A stretch of 64,000 nt of DNA from Pseudodesulfovibrio sp. (lineage in GTDB: Bacteria; Desulfobacterota; Desulfovibrionia; Desulfovibrionales; Desulfovibrionaceae). Under the pieces are notes generated by a model, which saw only the letters and a program-made list of their open reading frames with translations, was not told where the DNA came from and made no database searches. Within the stretch, counting starts at the first letter, position 1, and every line of letters begins with the position of its first letter. The position numbers and the translations under genes were made by a program. The DNA lies in assembly GCA_016744135.1 (NCBI GenBank), contig JADGEX010000002.1, forward strand, positions 682,001-746,000, given 5' to 3'. This document shows positions 25,432 through 34,198 of this stretch, piece by piece.

Positions 25432-26038
25432 ATCTGTTGGTGTTGGTATAGGCGTTGGCTGCCCTGAATTTTGCTGCAGTAGCGGCGGAACGCATTTTGA
25501 GAGGTTGCGGAGGCACAACGGGTTGCGGCTTGGCAACCGGTTGTTTTGGCGTCTCTCGTGGCGTAGCCGAGGCGGGCGGTGTTTGCACGGGCATGGTCGG
25601 CGGAGCGGATGGCATAGGTTGACCTGACGGAAGAGTTGATGTCTTTGCGTTTGTCGGAGCCTGCTTGCCTTCGTATCCGGGAATGATCTGGGCATAGGCG
25701 GAGCGCAATCCTTCGAGAATATTGATAACTTCATCAACCATCTTGTTGTCCAGACGGATGTTTGCCTTGATGAGATGAGAGGTACAGAATTGATACAGAG
25801 CACCAAGTCTCGGCGTGATATCGCCACCTTTTTCTTTGTTTAAACTTTCGGACAACTCATGGATGATCGCCATGGCTTTGGAAATATATATACCTTTTTT
25901 TGCGAAATCTTTTTTATCGATTTCTACCTTGGCGCGTTTCAGGAATTTGATTGCTGCCTCATAGAGCATGAGAAGCAGATCACCCTGAGTCGTGGTCTCA
26001 ATCTGTGTCGCGAGATATGCTTTTGCTGGGTTAGCCAT
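25430..26038 (-). CDS. fliS: Flagellin chaperone FliS with Pro-rich C-terminal extension
   Basis: A 202-residue protein. Residues about 1-125 are a FliS domain (AKAYLATQIETTTQGDLLLMLYEAA ... HELSESLNKEKGGDI ... NILEGLRSAYAQI), which caps flagellin C-termini in the cytosol and prevents early polymerisation. FliS is normally 125-140 residues. Here about 75 extra residues form a Pro/Ala/Thr/Gln-rich, probably disordered tail ending with basic residues. It follows fliD by 10 bases, with an AGGAGG site 5 bases before its ATG, and is followed by a terminator. Confidence 0.92.
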   Translation of the reverse strand: MANPAKAYLATQIETTTQGDLLLMLYEAAIKFLKRAKVEIDKKDFAKKGIYISKAMAIIHELSESLNKEKGGDITPRLGALYQFCTSHLIKANIRLDNKMVDEVINILEGLRSAYAQIIPGYEGKQAPTNAKTSTLPSGQPMPSAPPTMPVQTPPASATPRETPKQPVAKPQPVVPPQPLKMRSAATAAKFRAANAYTNTNR

Positions 26039-26048
26039 TTATATCCTC

Positions 26049-27794
26049 CTACTTGCCAAGCTGTGCGATTGCCGAGCTTAGTTGCCCCTGCTTGAGGCTG
26101 TATTGTCCGAGTAATGCGTCCAGGCGTGAGAACTTTAGACGCATGTTTGTTTCCATTTTAGAAATTCGAGTGGTCTCGTATGCGATTTTGTCATCGATGG
26201 AGCTCATGATGTCGTTGTAATTATTCTGCAAAACAGCCAACGGTCCGCCTTCATAGGTGAATTCGTTGTATGGTTTTGTCAAGGAAGTGAGTTCGTCTAT
26301 CAATTCACCAGCCTTGCCCTTCTGGACAGCAATTTTACCGGAGTGGGAGCCGGCACTGGTGTTGTCCAGACGGATGGCCATACCAAGAGAGTCACCTGAT
26401 TTACCAGTGATCTCCCAACCGGAGACAGTGGCCTCTTCTCCATTGATGGTTGCGCTGGTGATTTGTGTTCCGTCACTGACTATTTCAATATCGTAAAATC
26501 CCGCCTTGGTAGTGCCGTCAATCAATGATTTGAAAGTGAAGTCCGGTGACTGACTTTTACCTTGGCTTTCTGAAGAGAAAAGTTTGGCAACGGCGTCAGG
26601 GTTTTCGTCCAAGGCTTTGGAGAGCTCGTCGTAATCGATTTTCAGTAGGCCGTATGTCGGTGATCCTTGTTCTGCATCCGTGAGGATACCGAGTTGAGAA
26701 AGAGCTGAATACTTGTCTCCTGTCAGCGTATCTTCGTCCCAAGGAGCGAAGCCAAGTCCCATTTCTGCGGTGATGTTTTTAAGATTTTGTGAAACAATAT
26801 CAATGCCGTAGTTGCCGGTAAGAATAGATCCTTTGGTGTCCGAGACGTCGACCAGAGAGCTTCCACCAGTACTGGTTGTTCCTTTTGTTTCATCGACTTT
26901 AGTCATGGCGATGATGTTAGCGCGAACCAGGTTGATCGCTTCCACGAATTTTGTGACGGTGTCCTGCATCGCCTGCTTGTCTGTGGTGACGGAGATAGTG
27001 ACCGTACTGCCGGGATCCGAATCCTTCAGGTCAAGAGTTAACCCTTCGATGGCGTCGTCCACAATATTAGTGGATCTTTCCAGCCATCCGGCACCTGAGG
27101 CCGGGAAGCCGTTGATGCGAAGCTGGGCGTTTTGTGCATCCTGAGTTTGTGTGAAATCTCCGGTTCCGAAAACAAGCGAACCCGCATTGGAAATGACAAT
27201 CTGATTGTCCGCACCCGGATCAATTCCGGTGAGTTGGAGATGGTAAACAGATCCGTCAAAAAGGGTTGAGGCCCGTATGTTGCTGCGTGAATCAGGGTGA
27301 TTGTTGATGATGTTTACAAAACTATCGAGTGTTGTTCCGGCAGCAATGTTATCCACGGTGTAACTTTTGCCACCGTAGGAATATGTGAAAGATGTGTCGG
27401 CAGTGGCAATGACTGAATCCAGCCCACTGGCCCCTGAAGTCGTAATAAGCACGTCGTTTGTAGCCAGTTGGCCAACTTCGACAGTATGACTTGCTGCCTG
27501 TGCATCGGCATTGGCTGTGGCGACAAGAACATTCGTGTTGGTACTCGACACAGCCTTGGACATGAATTCGTTGGTTGTATCGAAGCCTTCAAGTGTGGTC
27601 TTGAGACTCAACATCTGGGTATTCAAGTTCTTGAATTGTTCGTTCTTGGTTTCCCAAGATGCTTTCCAATTTTCCAGCCGGGTGACGCGCTTCTGCTCCA
27701 CTTCGACGAGGCCGTCGATGAGTTTGTTGAAATCTGTCCCGTTTCCCAGGCCGGCGAAATTGATTGAGCCGGATGTGTATGCGTTTTCTGCCAT
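26049..27794 (-). CDS. fliD: Flagellar hook-associated protein 2 (filament cap) FliD
   Basis: A 581-residue protein. The FliD N-terminal domain (GSINFAGLGNGTDFNKLIDGLVEVEQKRVTRLE) and C-terminal domain (LTSLTKPYNEFTYEGGPLAVLQNNYNDIMSSID ... MRLKFSRLDALLGQ) are both present. A variable central region of beta strands lies between. FliD forms the pentameric or hexameric cap that folds flagellin into the growing filament. It lies between fliC (upstream) and fliS (downstream) on the same strand. The ribosome-binding site before 27794 is weak (GGGTATA). Confidence 0.93.
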   Translation of the reverse strand: MAENAYTSGSINFAGLGNGTDFNKLIDGLVEVEQKRVTRLENWKASWETKNEQFKNLNTQMLSLKTTLEGFDTTNEFMSKAVSSTNTNVLVATANADAQAASHTVEVGQLATNDVLITTSGASGLDSVIATADTSFTYSYGGKSYTVDNIAAGTTLDSFVNIINNHPDSRSNIRASTLFDGSVYHLQLTGIDPGADNQIVISNAGSLVFGTGDFTQTQDAQNAQLRINGFPASGAGWLERSTNIVDDAIEGLTLDLKDSDPGSTVTISVTTDKQAMQDTVTKFVEAINLVRANIIAMTKVDETKGTTSTGGSSLVDVSDTKGSILTGNYGIDIVSQNLKNITAEMGLGFAPWDEDTLTGDKYSALSQLGILTDAEQGSPTYGLLKIDYDELSKALDENPDAVAKLFSSESQGKSQSPDFTFKSLIDGTTKAGFYDIEIVSDGTQITSATINGEEATVSGWEITGKSGDSLGMAIRLDNTSAGSHSGKIAVQKGKAGELIDELTSLTKPYNEFTYEGGPLAVLQNNYNDIMSSIDDKIAYETTRISKMETNMRLKFSRLDALLGQYSLKQGQLSSAIAQLGK

Positions 27795-27896
27795 GGCTAT
27801 ACCCTTAATCGGAATATTTTTCCCTTTACATTAGGTCGCCTTTACACTTGCAATCCTGGTGCCACCGAGGAAGCCTTTTCAACCTTTGAACGCAAA

Positions 27897-27953
27897 GGGC
27901 CGAACTCCTCGATGGAGTTCGACCCGAATACTCGTTATAAAGCAGCGTGCTTT
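27897..27953 (-). terminator. Two stem-loops between fliC and fliD
   Basis: Just past the fliC stop is AAAGCA/TGCTTT (27939-27953). It is followed by a 12-base stem with one G-T pair (27897-27925; core GAACTCC/GGAGTTC). The T-tail is short (TTT), so this may partly terminate or protect the abundant flagellin message and let reduced transcription continue into fliD. Confidence 0.65.
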
Positions 27954-27957
27954 ACGA

Positions 27958-28830
27958 CTAACCGATGAGGGACAAAGCCATTCTCGGCATGGAGTTGGCC
28001 TGGGACAGCATGGAAACTGCGGCCTGGGTCTTGATCTGGTTGCGAACGAATTCGGTCATCTCGGTTGCGACGTCAACGTCGGAGATACGGGATTCAGCAG
28101 CCTGAACGTTCTCGGCCTGAATACCCAGAACTGTTACGGTGTTTTCAAGTCTGTTCTGCAAGGAACCCAAGTTGGCGCGAATCTTATCCTTGGAAATGAT
28201 CGCGTTGTTCAGGGTGTCCAGAGAGGCCTGAGCCAAAGCCTGGGTTGAAATGGAGTTGCTTGCAGCAAGACCGACGCCCAGAGAAGAAGCTGTGGAACTG
28301 CTGATTTCAACGTAGTAGTAATCTTCTGCGCAGTCGTTACCGGTACCAAAGTGAACCTTCAGCTTACCAGTGGACTGGAGACCTGCGCCAGAGTGGGTAC
28401 CTGAAAGGTTACCGTTGAGCAGGTAGATGCCGTTGAAGTCAGTAGAGTTGGCGATACGAGTGATTTCCGAAGCCATGGCCTGATACTCGGAGTCGATGAT
28501 CAGACGCTGGTCAGAGTTGTAGGTACCCGTGGATGCCTGCATGGCCAGTTCCTTCATACGGATCAGCTTTTCATCGATAACGCCGAGGGCGCCGTCAGCT
28601 GTCTGGATGAGGGAGACTGCATCGTTTGCATTACGAATGCCCTGATTGAGAGACTGAATGTCAGCACGCATCAATTCGCGAACTGCCAAGCCTGCAGCAT
28701 CATCAGAAGCTGTACCAACACGAAGTCCGGAAGACAGACGACGAGTTGATGTTTCCAGGGCGCTGTAGGACTGGCCCAGGTTGCGGGATGCATTCATTGC
28801 CATCATGTTGTGGTTAATTACGAGAGACAT
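27958..28830 (-). CDS. fliC: Flagellin
   Basis: A 290-residue flagellin. The N-terminal D0/D1 region starts SLVINHNMMAMNASRNLGQ and includes RLSSGLRVGTASDDAAGLAV. The C-terminal D1/D0 region includes GSLQNRLENTVTVLGIQAEN and ends MLSQANSMPRMALSLIG. The variable middle is short, so this is a small flagellin without large D2/D3 domains; it includes the segment TGNDCAEDYYYVEI. The ATG at 28830 has AAGGAGG 7 bases upstream. A sigma-28 promoter lies about 95 bases further up. Flanking glycosyltransferases suggest glycosylation of the surface loops. Confidence 0.96.
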   Translation of the reverse strand: MSLVINHNMMAMNASRNLGQSYSALETSTRRLSSGLRVGTASDDAAGLAVRELMRADIQSLNQGIRNANDAVSLIQTADGALGVIDEKLIRMKELAMQASTGTYNSDQRLIIDSEYQAMASEITRIANSTDFNGIYLLNGNLSGTHSGAGLQSTGKLKVHFGTGNDCAEDYYYVEISSSTASSLGVGLAASNSISTQALAQASLDTLNNAIISKDKIRANLGSLQNRLENTVTVLGIQAENVQAAESRISDVDVATEMTEFVRNQIKTQAAVSMLSQANSMPRMALSLIG

Positions 28831-28923
28831 AATTTCCTCCTTGAAATTGTTTCGGCTTCCATGCCTAGATTTCAACCCGGCGGTTGAGTTTTTACCGGGC
28901 AAACCATTCGTTTGTTGCTCTAC

Positions 28924-28950
28924 TCATCGTCGGGGTACGGAAAAACTTTA
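28924..28950 (-). promoter_or_regulatory. Sigma-28 (FliA) promoter of fliC
   Basis: On the minus strand TAAAGTTT (-35) is separated by exactly 11 bases from GACGATGA (-10), against the consensus TAAAGTTT-N11-GCCGATAA. The -35 matches fully and the -10 at six of eight bases. The site is about 95 bases upstream of the flagellin ATG. The rest of the gap to 29128 shows no gene. Confidence 0.85.
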
Positions 28951-29128
28951 GGGTCCGTGAACGTTTTTTTTGTAATCAAAGTCAGGGAAATGGCTGAACA
29001 AAAAAAATATTTATGAGGATTTGAACTCTATAGTTTGCAAAGTATTGGGCGTGACGAATCGCCAGAGTGTGACTGAAGTCTGCGGAATTAAAAGGAAAAG
29101 TGTTGTAAAGCAGCGACTTAGATGTGTG

Positions 29129-30802
29129 TTAGCCGAAAGTCTGACGCATGATTTTTATAAGCTGGGTCATGCGTATCTCATAGGTGTGTTCGGCCAAAAT
29201 GCGTTTTCTGGCTGCCATGGAAATGGCCTTTCTTTTTTTGGGGTCGGCGAGAAATTGATCAATGAGATGTGGGATCTCTTCCGGGTCTCGATAGACCACA
29301 GCTTCTGTATCGAGGTCGAACAGGTTCTCCATCTGATCACGATGGTCTGTGATGAGAAAGCCGTTACAGGCCGGAACATCAAAGACTCGTTGGTTGACGG
29401 CTCCCGGCATCTGGCGGCTGGTGCAGTTGAAGTTGATTGTAGAGGCTGGGTAGAATCGAGGGAGATTCTCGTAGTAGTCAAGGCGTTCCAGTCGTCGAAC
29501 TTTGGCTCCCTGCGGAAGGATAGTGTCCCAACCCGTATCTCCGACAATAAGCGGAGTGTGCTGTAGAATATTTTTTATGCAGTTGAGTCGGTATTGCCGG
29601 GTCGCTTCCCAAGTCAGCAGGGACTCACTGGCCAGCCTGTTTTCTTTGGTGGGCAGATTCGCGATGGTTTTATGCCAGTCTGGATGAAAGGTTTCCAAGA
29701 AATTTGCGATCAGAGTTTCGCCGGAATCGCCAAAGTGGCGGGCGACATTCTCATAATTTGCAGCGAGGTGCGCTGGCAGGTTTGCTTGGTCCAGACTTTC
29801 GGCCACAGGGCGGACCATGGAGTTGCCTACGAATGATACGTCAGTATGCCATTGGGTGGGTGCTGTTTTATCGTGCCCGGGTACGAATCGAGCCGGGTCT
29901 GTCGCCAGAGGAAGATAGTGGACGTGCTGAAATCCCTTATTTCGGACAGCTTCAGTGCTTCCCGCATCAAAGGAGAAAATAATAGTATTGTCACTGCCAG
30001 GGTGGGCGTAATCAAACAAAATGAGATGGGGATTGTCCACGAACCATGATGCCAGAGGTAGGTTGAGGTTCGCCAGTAATTCTGCCAGTTTGCCTTCGCG
30101 ATCCAGACCGAAGTGGTTGACGGTCAGGACGAAGTCCGGTTTGAAGTCGATGACTGCTTTGAGAATCGCTTCAATAAATGACTGGTCGCCGGTTTCGCGG
30201 TTGTTTAAAGGAATGGTTTGGTATTTGATATCAAGACAGTCAAAGGCCGACAGAATTTCCCTGCACAGAAAATAATTGGAATCGAAAAAAAGGACACGAG
30301 GACTGGTTGATTGAAATTTGGGGTATCGCGTCTGGCTCCAGAAATCGGAAGTGTTACTAGCCTTTATTGTGTCGAGAATCGGACCATAATACTCTCGGTC
30401 CAGTCGAGGATATAGTGGAAGAATGACCGGGTGCAATGGCCGGTCGTCGTGTTTTGCCTGCCACTCCACAATTCTTTTGAAGGCTTTGCCGGGATTAGTG
30501 TCATTGATTGCAAGGATTGTGTCTTGTTGTGAGATGGCTTTGGTCAGGTCGAGGACCGTTTGTTCCTTGTCCACCACGGCAACGGGGAATCCTTTCCGCT
30601 GTAAAGCGTTGAGGCAGTGTCCCAAACCTGAACCGATGAGTACGGGAAGAGTGCCAGTGGGAACGGAATCGGCAAGAGCCAGTTCCCGTTCCATGCTTTT
30701 TCGACCCCACATGTGCCAGACTTTGCCCTGTCTGTGAATACGGATGTCGGTCAGTTCGCCGTCGGTGGTGATGGGGTCGGCTGTGTAAGGGATACGGATC
30801 AT
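29129..30802 (-). CDS. CgeB-type glycosyltransferase upstream of flagellin
   Basis: A protein of about 557 residues. Residues about 50-85 form a Rossmann-like motif ([16 protein letters not shown], next strand ending VVDKE). From about 175 a DUF3880/CgeB-like domain begins ([29 protein letters not shown]). The C-terminal ~120 residues are a group-1 glycosyltransferase-like segment ([39 protein letters not shown]). Such proteins sit near flagellin genes in many polar-flagellated bacteria and are probable flagellin glycosyltransferases. The start could instead be the ATG at 30859, which overlaps the upstream terminator; no clear Shine-Dalgarno marks either. Confidence 0.8.
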   Translation of the reverse strand: MIRIPYTADPITTDGELTDIRIHRQGKVWHMWGRKSMERELALADSVPTGTLPVLIGSGLGHCLNALQRKGFPVAVVDKEQTVLDLTKAISQQDTILAINDTNPGKAFKRIVEWQAKHDDRPLHPVILPLYPRLDREYYGPILDTIKASNTSDFWSQTRYPKFQSTSPRVLFFDSNYFLCREILSAFDCLDIKYQTIPLNNRETGDQSFIEAILKAVIDFKPDFVLTVNHFGLDREGKLAELLANLNLPLASWFVDNPHLILFDYAHPGSDNTIIFSFDAGSTEAVRNKGFQHVHYLPLATDPARFVPGHDKTAPTQWHTDVSFVGNSMVRPVAESLDQANLPAHLAANYENVARHFGDSGETLIANFLETFHPDWHKTIANLPTKENRLASESLLTWEATRQYRLNCIKNILQHTPLIVGDTGWDTILPQGAKVRRLERLDYYENLPRFYPASTINFNCTSRQMPGAVNQRVFDVPACNGFLITDHRDQMENLFDLDTEAVVYRDPEEIPHLIDQFLADPKKRKAISMAARKRILAEHTYEIRMTQLIKIMRQTFG

Positions 30803-30866
30803 GGGTTTGTCATGTACGTCATATAGGGGTGTGCAGGCAAGGCGTCTTATACATGACATATATAAT

Positions 30867-30897
30867 AAGGCCCCGCCGAATGGTTCGACGGGGCCTT
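30867..30897. terminator. Terminator after the AsmA-like gene
   Basis: Stem AAGGCCCCG (30867-30875) with CGGGGCCTT (30889-30897), extended inward by CGAA/TTCG. T-rich on both sides (TTATTATAT leftward, TTTGTTTTTT rightward). Confidence 0.8.
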
Positions 30898-30912
30898 TGT
30901 TTTTTCTATTGT

Positions 30913-31692
30913 TTAGTTGTCGGAACCGAAAAGTCCTTTGATGGCATCTCCGGCAGAGCCTGCGCCCTTGGTGACGCCTTCAACGGCTTTGCCCAGTTCT
31001 TTCTGAAGCTGTTTGCCGACTTGAGTGACTGTGCCGGTGATGTCGCCTGTCATTTCGTTCAAAACCAGAGCGAACGCCTCAGCCGGAGTGGTGTCCTTTT
31101 CCTTGCCGATGTCCTTGAGGTGGATGTCGGGAAGATCGATGCCCATGGATTGATCTCCAAAAGCATTCAGCATGGTGCCGCCAAGATTGATGTGACCGTT
31201 CTTAACAATGAAGTTATTGATCTGAATTTTCTTTTCTGCACCGGTTTCCGTGGGCTCGGCTTCTGTCTTCTGTTCTTGTTTCTGCTCGCCTGCCACGGTT
31301 TTCTTGATGTTGTTGACGATGGTTTTGAAGTTGTCGGTGTTTCCCTTTTTCTCATAGCTGATGATAGGACCATCGACGAAAATTTCTTCGATAATGATAC
31401 GGTCAGTTGTCAGGGAATCGGTTACGACTGACACGCGGATGGTGTCGCACTCAACAGCGCTGGGCATAGAGAATCCCTTGGGGTTGCCCAAGAGGAAGTC
31501 GGACAGGGAGCCTGAACCGGACAGGATGGAAATGTCTGCCGAGCCAAGTTTGACTTCGGTTTTGGTGATGGGCGGTCCGTATTCTTCGACGGCCGTTTTG
31601 ATGATATCTCCGAGGTTCAGAACGATGAGAACTGCTACAGCAATGATGGCGGCGGTAACTACGCCGATACCGATGAATATGAATTTCTTCAT
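30913..31692 (-). CDS. AsmA-like membrane-anchored protein
   Basis: A 259-residue protein with an N-terminal membrane anchor ([22 protein letters not shown], about residues 4-25). A periplasmic beta-rich region of AsmA type follows ([73 protein letters not shown]). A charged Glu/Lys/Thr linker sits near 130-155. AsmA-like proteins influence outer-membrane lipid or protein assembly and may transfer lipids between membranes. The C-terminal stretch ([22 protein letters not shown]) is amphipathic. The ATG has AAGGAG 6 bases upstream, and the gene ends at a strong terminator. Confidence 0.75.
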   Translation of the reverse strand: MKKFIFIGIGVVTAAIIAVAVLIVLNLGDIIKTAVEEYGPPITKTEVKLGSADISILSGSGSLSDFLLGNPKGFSMPSAVECDTIRVSVVTDSLTTDRIIIEEIFVDGPIISYEKKGNTDNFKTIVNNIKKTVAGEQKQEQKTEAEPTETGAEKKIQINNFIVKNGHINLGGTMLNAFGDQSMGIDLPDIHLKDIGKEKDTTPAEAFALVLNEMTGDITGTVTQVGKQLQKELGKAVEGVTKGAGSAGDAIKGLFGSDN

Positions 31693-31773
31693 GTTGTCTC
31701 CTTGGTGAGGGTGGGAATGATTAAAAAAGAGTATGTTATTTATGACTGTAGGGCAACCGGTTCACGGAAACAA

Positions 31774-32748
31774 TCAGGGAAGCATTGGGAATGGTGGATT
31801 GGCAAAGTGCCGCATGTGTCGTGTTGATATGCCCGGTTCTCCTGAATCCAAAGAAGGACCGAAGCCCTTTTGAATGAAGGGCTTGTCGAGAAAGATCGTC
31901 TCTTCCATGGACTGGCACAGAAGGCTTGCTCTAGTGGCGGCTTCATCCATCATTGTTTTAATGGATTTGTTGAATGGTTTGCCGGTGACAGGGTGTTGGT
32001 ATTTGATCTTTCCACGTATTTTTTCAGCCTGACGCATGAGTTGTGGCGCATAAAAAAGAGTGATTATTTCTTTTGCCTGTCGTGGAAGAAGTGGTGATAG
32101 AGCAAAAAACGTTCGGGAAAGGGTGGGCTTTAGGTATAATCCTTGAAGAGTCGCAAATACGGTGAAAGCGTGACTTAACCCGGCGCGAAGTTCTTCGGAT
32201 GACGTGCTAGCCAGTTCGGCCATATGTTCTATGGGCAGGGCTTCGTAAAGATCATTTTCCAGGCGTGTCAGGAGTCGTTTGATGGAAAAAAGAGGCCGTC
32301 CGATCATTTCCGGGCAGATGACCATATCCATCAATGATTCAAGGGCGCGGTGTCGTTGCCTAGTCTGTGATTTGGTCTTTGGGTCAACGTCAAAGTAGTC
32401 ACCAGAGAGATGCCAGACCATGGGATGCATGGTAGCATCCGCAAATACATGGGAAGCCATGCCGACAAACAGGGCCGTTGCCAGTTCATTATCAAGAGCC
32501 GCGGCTGCGTGTTTCGCCTGAATTTTAAGCAGGGTAAAGGTGTCTTGGCCATCAACACCATGAAGTTGGTGAGCCAGTTGATTCAGTGGGCGAGCGTGTT
32601 TGTTTACGCCATAGAAAAGGGCATCATGCACCACCGATCCCAGAAGGAGGCCGTGGGGATAGGCGTTCAGGCAGGAAGAAAACCGAGTTTCGGAGAGAAT
32701 CTCCGCAGTTTTTAAAGCGGTTTTGAAGTGTATCAGTTCTTTTGGCAT
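31774..32748 (-). CDS. Zinc-dependent phospholipase C-like protein
   Basis: A 324-residue protein with the Zn-dependent phospholipase C (PF00882-type) pattern: His-rich metal ligands spaced along helices. Examples are IHFKTALKTAEIL near the start, YPHGLLLGSVVHDALF (about 30-45), ARPLNQLAHQLHG, and FVGMASHVFADATMHPMVWHLSGDYFD (about 93-119). No signal peptide is seen, so any membrane action would be cytosolic-side or the protein is not a true phospholipase. Related orphan proteins occur in many Deltaproteobacteria. It lies alone, 82 bases before the AsmA-like gene on the same strand. Confidence 0.75.
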   Translation of the reverse strand: MPKELIHFKTALKTAEILSETRFSSCLNAYPHGLLLGSVVHDALFYGVNKHARPLNQLAHQLHGVDGQDTFTLLKIQAKHAAAALDNELATALFVGMASHVFADATMHPMVWHLSGDYFDVDPKTKSQTRQRHRALESLMDMVICPEMIGRPLFSIKRLLTRLENDLYEALPIEHMAELASTSSEELRAGLSHAFTVFATLQGLYLKPTLSRTFFALSPLLPRQAKEIITLFYAPQLMRQAEKIRGKIKYQHPVTGKPFNKSIKTMMDEAATRASLLCQSMEETIFLDKPFIQKGFGPSLDSGEPGISTRHMRHFANPPFPMLP

Positions 32749-32836
32749 ATGATTCCGTTTTCAGTTTGCTTTTTGGGTACCCTACTTGATAACGTCCGCA
32801 GGGCAAAGAGAACTTCAGGAACACCAAGGAAACAGT

Positions 32837-33364
32837 ATGACGAAATATTTTATTAATGAACAGTACGATGTGCAGGATGCCGATGCCAGCAAGGGATTTG
32901 GCAAAGGAGAAAAGCGTGAAGATTATGCTGACGCCTGGAAGGATACCGGTAATATAATTTTAATAGGATTGGGCGGTTCAGGTAAAAAGGCATTGGCTAA
33001 CCTTCTCGGCGGACGAACCGGACTGGTTGTCGTGGCCCCGAAAGGAGTCACCGAGGCTGTGCAGGTTTTGGGCGCAGGGCCGCGTATTATCGTGCTTGAA
33101 GACGGATTGGTCGAAGTCGCCGAGGTCCAGGCGCTCATCCATGGTTCTGGCAAGGTCTTTTATATAATGGTTGATTCCAAAATTTTGTCGGAACGTGTTG
33201 CGGACAGAGAAGGCGTAGGAGATACGGAAGCCCTGTGGCGTGAAATTTCTGCCCGTCTGGCCGTTATGGAACCCGTGTTCTATAGTGTACTTCATTTTAT
33301 TATGCAGGGAGCGCAATCCCCGGATGAATTGGTGGATGATGCCATGGAAAAAATTGGGTACTAA
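32837..33364 (+). CDS. Shikimate-kinase-like P-loop protein, probably degenerate
   Basis: A 175-residue protein. After a 35-residue charged N-terminus, NIILIGLGGSGKKALANLLG resembles the start of shikimate kinase. The Walker A Ser/Thr after the Lys is Lys here (GSGKK), and the shikimate-binding RGG motif is not visible. It may therefore bind nucleotide poorly or do something else. The remaining fold (ISARLAVMEPVFYSV near 145) follows the kinase's C-terminal helix pattern. The ATG at 32837 has AAGGA 8 bases upstream. It precedes thyX by 96 bases on the same strand. Confidence 0.7.
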   Translation: MTKYFINEQYDVQDADASKGFGKGEKREDYADAWKDTGNIILIGLGGSGKKALANLLGGRTGLVVVAPKGVTEAVQVLGAGPRIIVLEDGLVEVAEVQALIHGSGKVFYIMVDSKILSERVADREGVGDTEALWREISARLAVMEPVFYSVLHFIMQGAQSPDELVDDAMEKIGY

Positions 33365-33460
33365 TTTACTTTCATACCCAGTCGATTGATGACATGCGTT
33401 GCGGTTTGCGGTAAGCACAAAATCTCGTTTGCGACACAGACCATTCATAGGGAGCTTTAC

Positions 33461-34198
33461 ATGCCGGAAAAGAAACTCAGGGTCGACTTTATGACCATGA
33501 CACCTGATGCTTTGTCACTTATCTACGCCGCTTTTCGCCAGTGCTATCATGCTGGATTTGTAGCAGATATGTGGCCTAGATTGCTTTCCGGCGACATTGA
33601 TCCCGAGGTGCAGGCGGACTTTGTGTCCAAAACTATGGAATCCGGACATGACAGTCCCGTTGAACATGTGTCCATGACCTTCGCTGTCGAAGGTATTTCC
33701 AGAGCGTGCTCCCATCAGATTGTGCGTCATCGTATCGCTTCCTACTCTCAGCAGAGTCAGCGGTATGTGGCCGAAAATGATATGGAATATATCCTGCCCC
33801 CAGCCATTGCCAAGATCCCCGAAGCCAAAGAACGTTTTGAGTCGTTTATGGAAGAAGTGCAATCCGCTTATTCCGATCTGCGTGAAATCCTGGTGGCCAA
33901 CGGGCGTAAGTCCAAGGCCAATGAGGATGCCCGTTTCGTGTTGCCTCAGGCTGCAGAAACAAAAATTGTCATCACCATGAATTGTCGCAGTCTGAATCAT
34001 TTTTTTCATTTGCGGTGCTGTAATCGTGCCCAGTGGGAAGTTCGAGCCGTGGCAGACCAGATGCTTGCACTTTGCAAAGAAAAGCTTCCCGCCATCTTTA
34101 TGAATGGTGGCGCTCGGTGCGAACAGCTAGGATATTGTCCGGAATCTCCGAAATTTGCCTGTGGCAAGTACCCGAGTCGCGATAAAACTTCAGGTTAA
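33461..34198 (+). CDS. thyX: FAD-dependent thymidylate synthase ThyX
   Basis: A 245-residue flavoenzyme that makes dTMP from dUMP with methylene-tetrahydrofolate and NADPH. The ThyX motif RHR-x7-S is at residues 89-99 (RHRIASYSQQS), followed by the QRY of the active site. DSPVEHVSMTFAVEGISR and LRCCNRAQWEVRAVADQM also match the family. The C-terminus has a Cys-containing tail (CEQLGYCPE ... FACGKYPS). The start at 33461 has AGGGAG 7 bases upstream. ThyX replaces ThyA in many anaerobes. Confidence 0.95.
   Translation: MPEKKLRVDFMTMTPDALSLIYAAFRQCYHAGFVADMWPRLLSGDIDPEVQADFVSKTMESGHDSPVEHVSMTFAVEGISRACSHQIVRHRIASYSQQSQRYVAENDMEYILPPAIAKIPEAKERFESFMEEVQSAYSDLREILVANGRKSKANEDARFVLPQAAETKIVITMNCRSLNHFFHLRCCNRAQWEVRAVADQMLALCKEKLPAIFMNGGARCEQLGYCPESPKFACGKYPSRDKTSG

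Noticed and set aside
27795..27850. Sigma-28 promoter directly before fliD
   Set aside because: TAAAG and CCGATTAA words are present, but the spacing is about 7 rather than 11 bases; fliD is more likely read from the fliC promoter or a weaker site.
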